From the NCBI RefSeq assembly GCF_030580955.1, contig NZ_JAUQON010000002.1, positions 124,001-188,000 of the forward strand: a DNA stretch of 64,000 bases, in the 5' to 3' direction. Below the pieces are notes generated by a model. The model was not told the DNA's origin, made no database searches, and saw only the letters and a list, made by a program, of their open reading frames with translations. Shown here in pieces: positions 18,258 to 27,254 of the stretch (the stretch's first letter is position 1; each line of letters opens with the position of its first letter). The DNA is from Hymenobacter convexus (GTDB taxonomy: Bacteria; Bacteroidota; Bacteroidia; Cytophagales; Hymenobacteraceae). The position numbers and the translations under genes are program-made.

Positions 18258-19277
18258 TTACTTAGCCAACGTTTGCTGCCACTTCCAGGAGCTGGCGAGC
18301 GAGTCGGCCAGCGAGGTTTCGGTTTTGAAGCCCAGCACCTCGGCGGCCTTGGTGGCATCGGCGTAGATGGCCGGCACATCGCCGGGGCGGCGCGGGCCGA
18401 TGCTGTAGTTCAGCTTCTGGCCGCTGGCTTTCTCGAAAGCCTGCACCACTTCCAGCACCGAGTTGCCGTGGCCGGTGCCCACGTTGAATGTTTCGACGGT
18501 TTCGGTCGCTTTGCGGTCGAGCAGGCGCTGCACGGCCACCACGTGGGCCTTGGCCAGGTCCACCACGTGGATGTAGTCGCGCACGTTGGTGCCGTCGGGC
18601 GTGTCGTAGTCGTTGCCGTAAATGGTGAGCTTCTCGCGGATGCCGGCCGCCGTCTGGGTGATGAAGGGCACCAGGTTGTTGGGCACGCCCAGCGGCAATT
18701 CACCAATCTTGGCCGATTCGTGCGCCCCAATTGGGTTGAAGTAGCGAAGCAGAATGGTGCGAATCTGGTTATCGGGCGCGCCCGACACGTCGTGCACGAT
18801 GTCCTCGCACATCTGTTTGGTGCGGCCGTAGGGCGAGGAGGCCGGCTTGGTGGGCGTGGCCTCGGTCACGGGCAGGGCATCGGGAATGCCGTACACGGTG
18901 CACGACGACGAAAACACCAGATTCTCAACGCCAAATTCCTTCATCACTTCCAGCAGCGTCAGCAGCGAGCCCACGTTGTTCTGAAAGTACGCCAGCGGCT
19001 TCTGCACCGATTCGCCCACCGCCTTGAAGGCCGCGAAGTGAATCACGCCCTTGATGTCCTTCTCGGTTTCGAACACCTGACGCAGCGCCGCCGCGTCGCC
19101 ACAGTCGATGCGGTGCAGAGGCACTTTCGTGCCCAGAATGGCCTCAATGCCTGCCGCGGCCGACTCCTGCGAGTTGCTGAAGTTATCGACAATAATGGGC
19201 TGGAAGCCCGCCTGCGCCAGCTCGACCACCGCGTGCGAACCGATATAGCCGGCGCCGCCGGTCACGAGAATTTTCAT
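18258..19277 (-). CDS. galE: UDP-glucose 4-epimerase
   Basis: A 339-residue GalE. It interconverts UDP-glucose and UDP-galactose with bound NAD. The start at 19277 gives MKILVTGGAGYIGSHAVVEL; the frame is open for 18 more codons upstream but these fall in a repeat-like GAATGG stretch, so the inner ATG is chosen. It has VIHFAAFKAVGESV, SSSCTVYGIP, the PYGRTK Tyr-x3-Lys motif, LRYFNPIGAHES, DGTNVRDYIHVVDLA and the C-terminal RRPGDVPAIYAD, all GalE hallmarks. Cytoplasmic; supplies galactosyl donors to the cluster. Confidence 0.97.
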   Translation of the reverse strand: MKILVTGGAGYIGSHAVVELAQAGFQPIIVDNFSNSQESAAAGIEAILGTKVPLHRIDCGDAAALRQVFETEKDIKGVIHFAAFKAVGESVQKPLAYFQNNVGSLLTLLEVMKEFGVENLVFSSSCTVYGIPDALPVTEATPTKPASSPYGRTKQMCEDIVHDVSGAPDNQIRTILLRYFNPIGAHESAKIGELPLGVPNNLVPFITQTAAGIREKLTIYGNDYDTPDGTNVRDYIHVVDLAKAHVVAVQRLLDRKATETVETFNVGTGHGNSVLEVVQAFEKASGQKLNYSIGPRRPGDVPAIYADATKAAEVLGFKTETSLADSLASSWKWQQTLAK

Positions 19278-19358
19278 AGTCAATGGCTGAATGGGTAAAT
19301 GGGCGAATGGCTGAATGGCCTGGGGATTCATTCAGCCATTCGCCCATGCACCCATTGA
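19278..19358. repeat. GAATGG-type inverted repeat, family R5, copy b
   Basis: Units GAATGGGTAAATGGGCGAATGG on the left are mirrored by CATTCAGCCATTCGCCCATG and CACCCATTG on the right. It fills the gap between galE and the dehydrogenase gene. Confidence 0.75.
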
Positions 19359-19360
19359 AT

Positions 19361-20656
<1,296 letters not shown>

Positions 20657-20660
20657 GTAG

Positions 20661-21287
20661 TTAGATTTTCGAGGTTCGTTTGTCGGTTTTGGTGAGCGGG
20701 CGCACCGACTGTTCGTCGGCGCTGAGCTCGTATTGTTCGCCGCTTTCGGGGCAGGTGGCCCGGCGCTGGGCATCGAAGGCGAGGCGGTGGCCGTAGGCGC
20801 TCATCCAGCCATGAGGCCGGGCGGGCGCGCCGTATACGAGAGCATAGGCCGGAACGTCGTGCGTGACCACGCTGCCCGCGCCCACAAAGGCGTAGCGCCC
20901 CAGCCGGGTGCCACACACAATGGTGGCATTGGCCCCGATGGTGACGCCCTGCTCCAGGTAGGTGGTCTGGTACTGGCCGTTGCCCTTGCGGGGCACGGCG
21001 CTGCGCGGGTTCTTCACGTTGGTGAACACCACGGAGGGGCCCAGAAACACATCGTCTTCGCAGATAACGCCGCCGTAGAGGCTCACGTTGTTTTGCACCT
21101 TCACGTTGCGGCCCAGCACCACGCCGTCGGCCACGAACACGTTCTGGCCCAGGTTGCAGTCTTCGCCAATGTCGGCCCCCGCCGAGACGTGGCAGAAGTG
21201 CCACACGCGGCTGCCCCGGCCTATCTGGCAGCCCTCGTCGAGGACGGCGGTGGGATGGGCGTAGTAATCGGGGGCAGTGTGGGCCAT
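20661..21287 (-). CDS. Left-handed beta-helix (hexapeptide) sugar N-acetyltransferase, WbpD-like
   Basis: A 208-residue protein. It is mostly hexapeptide repeats (VLDEGCQIGRGSRVWHFCHV onward; GANATIVCG; AFVGAGSVV), the fold of acetyl-CoA-dependent acyltransferases. The segment GGVICEDDVFLGPSVVFTNV and the NPRSAVPRK stretch match the WbpD group, which acetylates the 3-amino group of UDP-2-acetamido-3-amino-glucuronate. The start is the ATG at 21287, 26 bases after a TACCTTTG -7 box. WbpB- and WbpE-type genes needed to make that substrate are not in the window, so another amino sugar is possible. It is the first gene of the cluster read leftwards and lies 4 bases from the dehydrogenase start. 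Confidence 0.88.
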   Translation of the reverse strand: MAHTAPDYYAHPTAVLDEGCQIGRGSRVWHFCHVSAGADIGEDCNLGQNVFVADGVVLGRNVKVQNNVSLYGGVICEDDVFLGPSVVFTNVKNPRSAVPRKGNGQYQTTYLEQGVTIGANATIVCGTRLGRYAFVGAGSVVTHDVPAYALVYGAPARPHGWMSAYGHRLAFDAQRRATCPESGEQYELSADEQSVRPLTKTDKRTSKI

Positions 21288-21312
21288 GCGGGCAAGCAGG
21301 TGGTTGGGCCCG

Positions 21313-21320
21313 CAAAGGTA
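21313..21320 (-). promoter_or_regulatory. -7 box TACCTTTG
   Basis: An exact TAnnTTTG box of the Bacteroidota type, 26 bases upstream of the acetyltransferase start. It is back-to-back with another box on the plus strand at 21344. I see no clear -33 TTG. Confidence 0.6.
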
Positions 21321-21343
21321 AGACGGGGCCGGGGTTGGGTTCG

Positions 21344-21351
21344 TACTTTTG
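21344..21351 (+). promoter_or_regulatory. -7 box TACTTTTG
   Basis: An exact TAnnTTTG box 27 bases upstream of the Uma2-type gene start, divergent from the minus-strand box at 21313. Confidence 0.6.
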
Positions 21352-21377
21352 GGTAATTCCCTTAAACTGATAACGTC

Positions 21378-21977
21378 ATGGGCCTGCCAGCTTTCAAACT
21401 TCCCGAGAAATCCGGCTACGTTTCGGCTGACGACTATCTCGCAATCGAGCTCGACGCCGAAACCCGCCATGAGTACGCCAATGGCCGCGTGTGGGCGATG
21501 GCCGGCGCCGAAATGGCCCATAACGATATCAACTACAACCTCAACCAAGTCATTGGCCCGCAGCAGCGAAAAAATGGCTGTAAAGCCAATATGAGTGACC
21601 TTTGGGTACAAACAAAGAACCGTTCCGGCTACCTCTACCCCGATACGGTAGTGGTTTGCGGCACTCCTATGCTTTCTGATGAAGTGAAGCCCCGGTCTTT
21701 GACTAATCCAGTGCTAGTGGTGGAAGTAACATCCGCCTCAACGGCCGAGCGAGACCATTACGAAAAGTTTACGCTTTACCGGCGCATCGACAGCCTGCGC
21801 CAGTATCTCATGCTCAGCTCTGAGGAGGTGCACGCCGAAATCTATACCCTGGACGAGTTGGGCCGCTGGATATTCACCGAAACCCGCGACCTGAGCGCTG
21901 TGCTGGACCTGAGCAGCATCGGCTGCCAAGTGCCGCTGGCGGAGGTGTATGCGGGGGTGGAGCTGGAGAGGGCCTGA
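21378..21977 (+). CDS. Uma2 family (DUF820) PD-(D/E)XK nuclease-like protein
   Basis: A 199-residue protein of the Uma2/DUF820 family, a common group of predicted restriction-type nucleases in Bacteroidota and cyanobacteria. Seen are the opening YVSADDYLAIE, the RHEYANGRVWAMAG motif, the YLYPDTVVVCG strand holding the putative catalytic Asp, and NPVLVVEVTSAS with the conserved Glu, followed by RDHYEKFTLYRRIDSLRQYLM. The protein is complete. It is the only plus-strand gene in a run of minus-strand genes and is less GC-rich than its neighbours, in keeping with the family's tendency to move. The biological role of Uma2 proteins is not established. Confidence 0.92.
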   Translation: MGLPAFKLPEKSGYVSADDYLAIELDAETRHEYANGRVWAMAGAEMAHNDINYNLNQVIGPQQRKNGCKANMSDLWVQTKNRSGYLYPDTVVVCGTPMLSDEVKPRSLTNPVLVVEVTSASTAERDHYEKFTLYRRIDSLRQYLMLSSEEVHAEIYTLDELGRWIFTETRDLSAVLDLSSIGCQVPLAEVYAGVELERA

Positions 21978-21978
21978 T

Positions 21979-22332
21979 TTAGTCACGTAACGCTTCAGCG
22001 TAGTCCTGTAGCATGAATATCACAGCAAGTGCTGCCGTTCCTAAGCAGAACAAGACACCTAATCCCGCCAGGATACCGTCGCCGGTCCGAGCATGAGCGT
22101 GGCGAAACGCCCTGTACAACGCCCATAAATTGAGAAATAATCCGACCGCATAAACAAAAGCTGCCACCGCTCCTTGATGGCGAGTGTGAAGGGGCAACCA
22201 GCGGTTTGAAGCGGTAAGAGCAGTTGCAATTACCAGTATCAACTGCCAGACCAAGCTCCCCAGAATGGTGCCGCCAAAACCCTTCAGGAACAGCCCACGC
22301 TCCTTAGCTGGAGCTATTGCCGGCTTTTCCAT
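21979..22332 (-). CDS. Small membrane protein, unknown
   Basis: A 117-residue protein starting at the ATG at 22332 (MEKPAIAPAKERGLFLKGFG). It has about three hydrophobic segments: GTILGSLVWQLILVIATALT, a stretch around GAVAAFVYAVGLFLNLWAL, and ILAGLGVLFCLGTAALAVIF near the end. I do not recognise the family. Its start lies 5 bases after the stop of the aldehyde dehydrogenase gene, so the two are probably co-transcribed. Composition is less GC-rich than the dehydrogenase. It is convergent with the Uma2 gene, with one base between the ends. Confidence 0.65.
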   Translation of the reverse strand: MEKPAIAPAKERGLFLKGFGGTILGSLVWQLILVIATALTASNRWLPLHTRHQGAVAAFVYAVGLFLNLWALYRAFRHAHARTGDGILAGLGVLFCLGTAALAVIFMLQDYAEALRD

Positions 22333-22337
22333 GACGC

Positions 22338-23780
22338 CTACAGCTTCACGCACACGTTCTGCGCTTCGGTGAAAAACCGCAGGGCTTCCAGGCCGCCTTC
22401 GCGGCCCACGCCGGAGTTTTTCATGCCGCCGAAGGGCGTGCGCAAGTCGCGGTGCAGCCAGGTGTTCACCCACACAATGCCGGAGTGCAACTGGTGCGCC
22501 ACGCGGTGGGCGCGCTGCAGGTCGCGCGTCCAGAGGGTAGCCGAGAGGCCGTAATCCGTGCTGTTGGCCATCATCAGGGCTTCCTCCTCGGTGTCGAAGG
22601 GCGTGAGGGTGACAACGGGACCGAAGATTTCTTCCTGATTGGTGCGGCAGTCGAAGGGCAGGTTCTCGAAGACGGTGGGCTCCAGGAAGTAGCCGTCGGC
22701 GCAGCGGCCGGGCACGGTGGCGCGGTGGCCGCCGGCCAGCAGCGTGCCGCCTTCGTCGTGCGCCAGCTGAATGTAGGCCAGCACTTTATGCAAATGCGCT
22801 TCGCTCACCAGCGCGCCCTGCTTGGTATCGGCCTCAAGCGGGTCGCCGATTTTTTGCAGCTCCAGTTGCTTCAGAAACTCGGTTTTGAAAGTCTCGTAGA
22901 TGGACCGCTCCACGAAGATGCGGGAGCCGCAGAGGCAAATCTGGCCCTGGTTGGCGAAGCTGCTGCGGATGCTGGTGGCCACGGCGGCGGCCAGGTCGCA
23001 GTCGGCAAAGACGATGTTCGGGTTCTTGCCGCCCAGCTCCAGGCTCAGCTTTTTGAACAGGGGCGCGGCCGTGCGGGCCAGGTGCCGCCCGGTGGCCGTG
23101 CCGCCCGTGAAGCTGATGGCCTTGATGCCCGGATGCTCCACAATGGCCTGCCCGCAGTTTGGCCCGTTGCCGTGGATGATGTTGAGCACGCCGGCCGGCA
23201 AGCCCGCTTCGATGCACAGCTCACTCAATAGAAAGGCCGTGGCGGGCGTGATTTCCGAGGGCTTGGCCACCACGCAACAGCCCACGGCCAAGGCCGGCGC
23301 AATTTTCCAGGTGAAGAGGTAGAGCGGCAGGTTCCAGGGCGAGATGCAGCCCACCACGCCCACGGGGTGGCGCACGGTGTAGTTCACGGCCACGCCTTCC
23401 TGCACGTGGGCCTCGGTGGCGAAATGCTGGGCGGCAGTGCCGAAAAAGTGGAAATTGGATGCCGCGCGCGGGATGTCCATCACCCGGGCCAGGCTGAGGG
23501 GCTTGCCGTTGTCCTGGCTCTCGGCGTGGGCCAGGCGCTCCAGATTGGCGTCGATGAGGTCGGCAATTTTGACGAGCAGGCGGCCCCGGTCCTCGGCCGG
23601 AAGGGCGCGCCAGGCGGGCAGGGCGGCTTCGGCGGCGGCCACGGCGGCGGCCACGTCTTCGGGGCCGGAGTCGGGAATCTGGCCGTAGACCTGGCCGGTG
23701 GCGGGCTCCACGTTGGCAAGGTAGCGGCCGGCCTGGGGCGGCACCAGCTGGCCGTTGAGGTAATTCTGGATGCGCAGCAT
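22338..23780 (-). CDS. Aldehyde dehydrogenase, probably 2-aminomuconate 6-semialdehyde dehydrogenase
   Basis: A 480-residue NAD-dependent aldehyde dehydrogenase with start ATG at 23780 (MLRIQNYLNGQLVPP). It shows the oxyanion Asn in ISPWNLPLYL, the FTGGTATGRHLA cofactor loop, the catalytic Glu in LELGGKNPNIVF and the catalytic Cys in NQGQICLCGSRIFV, plus the C-terminal LRTPFGGMKNSGVGREGG. These last two stretches match the subgroup of 2-hydroxymuconate and 2-aminomuconate semialdehyde dehydrogenases (ALDH8A1-like, NbaE/AmnC type). The kynurenine-pathway genes at 41.4-52.4 kb make 2-aminomuconate semialdehyde, so that substrate is the best guess, though it is 17 kb away from them. A TAGCTTTG -7 box lies upstream. 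Confidence 0.9.
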   Translation of the reverse strand: MLRIQNYLNGQLVPPQAGRYLANVEPATGQVYGQIPDSGPEDVAAAVAAAEAALPAWRALPAEDRGRLLVKIADLIDANLERLAHAESQDNGKPLSLARVMDIPRAASNFHFFGTAAQHFATEAHVQEGVAVNYTVRHPVGVVGCISPWNLPLYLFTWKIAPALAVGCCVVAKPSEITPATAFLLSELCIEAGLPAGVLNIIHGNGPNCGQAIVEHPGIKAISFTGGTATGRHLARTAAPLFKKLSLELGGKNPNIVFADCDLAAAVATSIRSSFANQGQICLCGSRIFVERSIYETFKTEFLKQLELQKIGDPLEADTKQGALVSEAHLHKVLAYIQLAHDEGGTLLAGGHRATVPGRCADGYFLEPTVFENLPFDCRTNQEEIFGPVVTLTPFDTEEEALMMANSTDYGLSATLWTRDLQRAHRVAHQLHSGIVWVNTWLHRDLRTPFGGMKNSGVGREGGLEALRFFTEAQNVCVKL

Positions 23781-23804
23781 AAAGCGGGGAGCGAGTGGGT
23801 TGGG

Positions 23805-23812
23805 CAAAGCTA
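23805..23812 (-). promoter_or_regulatory. -7 box TAGCTTTG
   Basis: An exact TAnnTTTG box 25 bases upstream of the aldehyde dehydrogenase start codon. Confidence 0.55.
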
Positions 23813-23839
23813 ACGCCGCTCGCACATTAGCCCCGCGCC

Positions 23840-24790
23840 CTACTTCGCGGGCGGCGAATACGGCGGCAGGTTCGTGTCCGAAATAAGGTAGAGCGGGCGC
23901 TGGCGCACGTTGGCCGAGAGCCGGGCGATGTACTCGCCGATGATGCCCACCGAAATGAGCTGCACGCCGCCCAGAAACAGGATGCTCACCATCAGCGACG
24001 CCCAGCCCGGCTGGTAATCATGCGTAATGAAGCGCGAATAGAGCGTGTACAACCCCACAAAAAAGGCAATGCCCGACACCAGAAACCCGCTGATGGTGGC
24101 GGCTTTGAGCGGCACGTCGGAGAAGGCGGTGATGCCATCCAGGGCCAGGCGCAGCATTTTGCGGTAGGTGTAGCCGGTTTCGCCGCCGGCCCGCTCGGCG
24201 CGGTCGTACTCGATGAACGTCTGGCGGTAGCCAATCCAGGAAATCTGGCCTCGGATGAACTTGTTCTGCTCCGGCATGAGGCGCAGGCCCTCCACCACTT
24301 TGCGCGAAATGATGCGGAAGTCGCCGGTATCGACCGGAATGGAAATGTGGGTGATGCTGGCCAGCAGGCGGTAGAACAGCCGGGCGGTGAGCTTCTTGGC
24401 GGCGCTGTCGCCCTGGCGCGAGCGGCGCTTGGCGTACACCACTTCGTAGCCTTCGCGCATCCTGGCGCGCAGCTCCGGGATTAGCTCGGGTGGGTCCTGC
24501 AGGTCGGCGTCGATGATGACGACGGCGGCACCCGCGGCCCGGTCGAGGCCGGCCGTGACGGCAATCTGGTGGCCGAAATTGCGGCTCAGGTCGATGTAGC
24601 GCACCCGCTCGTCGCGGGTGGCCAAGTTGAGGAGCAGGGGCAGCGACTGGTCGCGCGAGCCATCGTTGACAAAAATCAGCTCGAAGCCGCCGGGCAGAGC
24701 CATGGGTTCCAGCACGCTCAGCAAGCGCTGGTATAGCTCGTCGATGTTGCTTTCCTCGTTGTAGATGGGGATGACGACGGACAGTTCCAC
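23840..24790 (-). CDS. GT2 glycosyltransferase with two C-terminal membrane segments
   Basis: A 316-residue GT-A-fold glycosyltransferase of family 2, of the polyprenyl-phosphate hexose synthase type (GtrB/DPM1-like). It starts VELSVVIPIYNEE with the GTG at 24790; the frame stays open further upstream but a -7 promoter box lies at 24850, which rules out those starts. It has the NDGSRDQS and IDADLQDPPELI (DxD-type) motifs, SRNFGHQIAVTAG, and the ERAGGETGYTYRKML acceptor-loop region. Two hydrophobic segments follow near residues 230-290. It is expected to transfer a sugar from a nucleotide donor onto undecaprenyl phosphate at the inner membrane, giving donors that GT-C enzymes use in the periplasm; several such candidates are encoded just downstream. 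Confidence 0.93.
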   Translation of the reverse strand: MELSVVIPIYNEESNIDELYQRLLSVLEPMALPGGFELIFVNDGSRDQSLPLLLNLATRDERVRYIDLSRNFGHQIAVTAGLDRAAGAAVVIIDADLQDPPELIPELRARMREGYEVVYAKRRSRQGDSAAKKLTARLFYRLLASITHISIPVDTGDFRIISRKVVEGLRLMPEQNKFIRGQISWIGYRQTFIEYDRAERAGGETGYTYRKMLRLALDGITAFSDVPLKAATISGFLVSGIAFFVGLYTLYSRFITHDYQPGWASLMVSILFLGGVQLISVGIIGEYIARLSANVRQRPLYLISDTNLPPYSPPAK

Positions 24791-24849
24791 GCGGGGTTGG
24801 GGCGAATCCGGTTGGGAAAATCTAGCTTCGGGAGCGGAGGCCAGCGGGC

Positions 24850-24857
24850 CAAAAGTA
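24850..24857 (-). promoter_or_regulatory. -7 box TACTTTTG
   Basis: An exact TAnnTTTG box 60 bases upstream of the GTG chosen for the GT2 gene; it decides against earlier in-frame starts. Confidence 0.6.
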
Positions 24858-25021
24858 CGGCATGCCGGCTTGGCGACGGACGGCCCATTGGCCCAGCGCC
24901 GGGCGGCACGTCTTTTCCGGTGCCTGGCCGCGTACGTATCAGTCCGCAGGGCTTTTTTCGCTTGCGGCCGGGCCCTACCCGGCACTTATTTTCAACGTTG
25001 CTCCGCTAATTACGCTTCCAC

Positions 25022-27112
25022 ATGACCGGCAAACGATGTTTATGGCCGATGCTGGGCTGCCTAAGCTGGTTTGCAGGACTTGCGCAGGCGCAAACTGCGG
25101 CGGGGCCCTGCCCGCCGGTGGCCGGCCTCGTGCCTAGCCTCGACAGCAGCAGCGCAGCGCCGGTAGAGCGGTATCTGGCCCGAGCCGTGGCCATGAACGG
25201 CCTGTGCGAGGAGCTGATGCCCGCACCCTTCGCCTGGAACCAAGCCAACGACAAAACCCCGTGCTACACCGGCGGCCCGCCCAACGACCCGGCCAGCTAC
25301 AACGACAGCCTGACCTGCCGGGGCCTGTGCAACTACCCCTACTGCCCGGCCAATTTCGCGGCCGATGTGTCCCTGCTGGTGCGCCTCAAGGCCAGCTTCG
25401 TGCAGTTTGCGGCCAGCGCCTGGAATTCGCCCGAACGCTTTCTTCCGGGCTCGGAGTACTTGCAGGCCGCTGCCCAAACCGTGCGCCGCATCAACGAGGA
25501 GTATGACTGCGCCGGGCTGGCCCGCCCCTTCATTCAGGCCAGCGTGCTCGAAAACGCGGACCCCGGCCCGGTGTGCGGCGCGCCCGGCACGCCCTGCGCG
25601 GCGTGGATGCAGCCGGGCCCGCCGGGCACCAACTCCGGCGTGAACCGGGTGCTCATTCCGCCCGAAGTCATTGCCGAATTCGCGGCCGAAATGCAGGCCG
25701 ATTCTGTCCGGACTTACTACCTGGACGAGGCCGGCCAACCACGCAGCGGCCTGAAATTCCGCTTTTCTCGCCTCACGTATCTGTTCGATAACACCAGCTA
25801 CACGCCCGACCTGACCAAGCTGGAAGGCCGCATGTGGCTTTTTTACCAGGCCAAAACCTACCTCGACCTGGGCTACACCTCGCTCCACATGGGCCAGCCC
25901 AAGGTGTGGGGCAAGCTGTATCCGGTGATGGGCGAGGCCCGCGCCCAGGCCCTGCATCAGGTGGCCGTACTCATCGGCCGCATTCGCCGCTACGCCCGCA
26001 CCACGCCCGGCCACGCCAACGCGGCCCTGGTGCTCACCGCCGAGCCCATGAGCGAAGTTGACAACAACGGCCAGCACACCGTGAAGCTGATTGATGGCAC
26101 CACGGCGGCCGGGCGCGACCGGTACATTTTCGATTTCGCTATGGCCACGATGCGCGCCCGCGAAACCAGCCCCGCGCTCGACGACCGGGCCAACACTAAC
26201 GCGGGCACCTCCTACCAGTGCCCCGTCGTGGCCCCCGCGGCGCTGAACACGCCCGCCTGTGCCGGCCAGTTCATGGCCACCATCGACCCCTGCCACGGCT
26301 TCAATTTCCTGCCCGATGGCGGCGGCGCCACGGCCCTGGGGCAGGCCTACGCCAGCCAGCTGCCCTACGTGGTGTACTTCGACCACGGCAACACCATCTT
26401 GCGGAAAGCCAACGGCGATTTGGCCCCCACCGGCCAGCTTTCGCCCGGCAATATGGGCACCTGGAACTGGGACGACTCGGGCTGGTTCAGCGCCGCCCTG
26501 AGCGATGCCTGCCAGGCTGACTGGCTGCGCTTTCAGTTTGCCAACGTCCGGTCGTTCAGTGCGGCGCAGCTTGGCTTTCTGGCGGCGCCCGGCCGGCTTA
26601 TTAATAGCTTGCGGGTGGGCCTCGACTTAGGCCCGGGCCTCCCCGACCGCCCCGAAGCGGCCGTGCCCGACTACCGGCTGGCCGCCCATCCGGCCGTGGC
26701 GGCGGCCGTGGCCGCGGCCTGGGAACCCACCGTGCCCCGCGTGACGCTGCGCGCCACCCCGGGCGCGGGCCTGTCGCTCGGGCAATGCGCGCTCAGCACG
26801 TTTCTGCACCGCACCTTCCGCCAGCTGCCCGCCTGGCGCGGGGCCGTGGCCAATCCGGATGTTACTTCGATATACAGCTGGCGCATCACCGGTCCGCGGG
26901 GGCCAGAGCCGGCGGTAATGGGCCCCGTCCTCACGTTTTTCCCAACGGAGCCCGGCGAGTACACCGTCACCTTGCAGCAGGACAATATGGGGCTGCCCGT
27001 GGCCACGCACGGCATCTATTCCTATCGAGTGCCGGGCGTCGGCGCCGTAGCGGAAGTGTGCCTGACCCGGAACGAGCGACGGGCCGCCCGCCGGGCGGCT
27101 CAAGCGCCGTAG
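25022..27112 (+). CDS. Large secreted protein of unknown function
   Basis: A 696-residue exported protein that I do not recognise. A signal peptide ends near LAQAQTAAGPC. The mature protein is cysteine-bearing (about a dozen Cys in its first 400 residues, as in CRGLCNYPYCP), which suggests disulfides in the periplasm or outside. The middle (about residues 270-400) has alternating helix and strand with polar motifs such as YLDLGYTSLHMGQ, LTAEPMSEVDNNG and YVVYFDHGN that fit a TIM-barrel glycosidase-like fold, but no catalytic pair can be assigned. The last 120 residues resemble a PKD-like beta sandwich (FFPTEPGEYTVTLQQDN). There is no type IX sorting domain. It lies next to glycosyltransferases and could act on a surface sugar; this is only inference. 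Confidence 0.75.
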   Translation: MTGKRCLWPMLGCLSWFAGLAQAQTAAGPCPPVAGLVPSLDSSSAAPVERYLARAVAMNGLCEELMPAPFAWNQANDKTPCYTGGPPNDPASYNDSLTCRGLCNYPYCPANFAADVSLLVRLKASFVQFAASAWNSPERFLPGSEYLQAAAQTVRRINEEYDCAGLARPFIQASVLENADPGPVCGAPGTPCAAWMQPGPPGTNSGVNRVLIPPEVIAEFAAEMQADSVRTYYLDEAGQPRSGLKFRFSRLTYLFDNTSYTPDLTKLEGRMWLFYQAKTYLDLGYTSLHMGQPKVWGKLYPVMGEARAQALHQVAVLIGRIRRYARTTPGHANAALVLTAEPMSEVDNNGQHTVKLIDGTTAAGRDRYIFDFAMATMRARETSPALDDRANTNAGTSYQCPVVAPAALNTPACAGQFMATIDPCHGFNFLPDGGGATALGQAYASQLPYVVYFDHGNTILRKANGDLAPTGQLSPGNMGTWNWDDSGWFSAALSDACQADWLRFQFANVRSFSAAQLGFLAAPGRLINSLRVGLDLGPGLPDRPEAAVPDYRLAAHPAVAAAVAAAWEPTVPRVTLRATPGAGLSLGQCALSTFLHRTFRQLPAWRGAVANPDVTSIYSWRITGPRGPEPAVMGPVLTFFPTEPGEYTVTLQQDNMGLPVATHGIYSYRVPGVGAVAEVCLTRNERRAARRAAQAP

Positions 27113-27165
27113 GGTATATAATCCCTATCCAAACCCGCGGCTAGTCAACCCTATTTTGCTTAGAC

Positions 27166-27246
27166 CGGCAATAAAATAAGAGCCCCAGCGGGACAACACT
27201 CGTTCAACAAGTGTTGCCCCGCTGGGGCTCTTATTTTATTGCCGGC
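27166..27246. terminator. Strong bidirectional hairpin terminator
   Basis: A long perfect stem: CGGCAATAAAATAAGAGCC and GGCTCTTATTTTATTGCCG outside, CCAGCGGG/CCCGCTGG further in, and CAACACT/AGTGTTG near the tip, with A/T runs for both directions. It lies between convergent gene ends. Confidence 0.9.
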
Positions 27247-27254
27247 CAGTTGGG

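Noticed and set aside
21378..21977. Uma2 gene as part of a restriction or toxin-antitoxin system
   Set aside because: No methyltransferase, antitoxin or second nuclease is adjacent, and Uma2 proteins often stand alone.
24791..24985. N-terminal extension of the GT2 glycosyltransferase
   Set aside because: The extra 65 residues are low-complexity and Arg/Ala/Pro-rich, and a -7 promoter box lies at 24850 inside them, so translation should start at the GTG at 24790.
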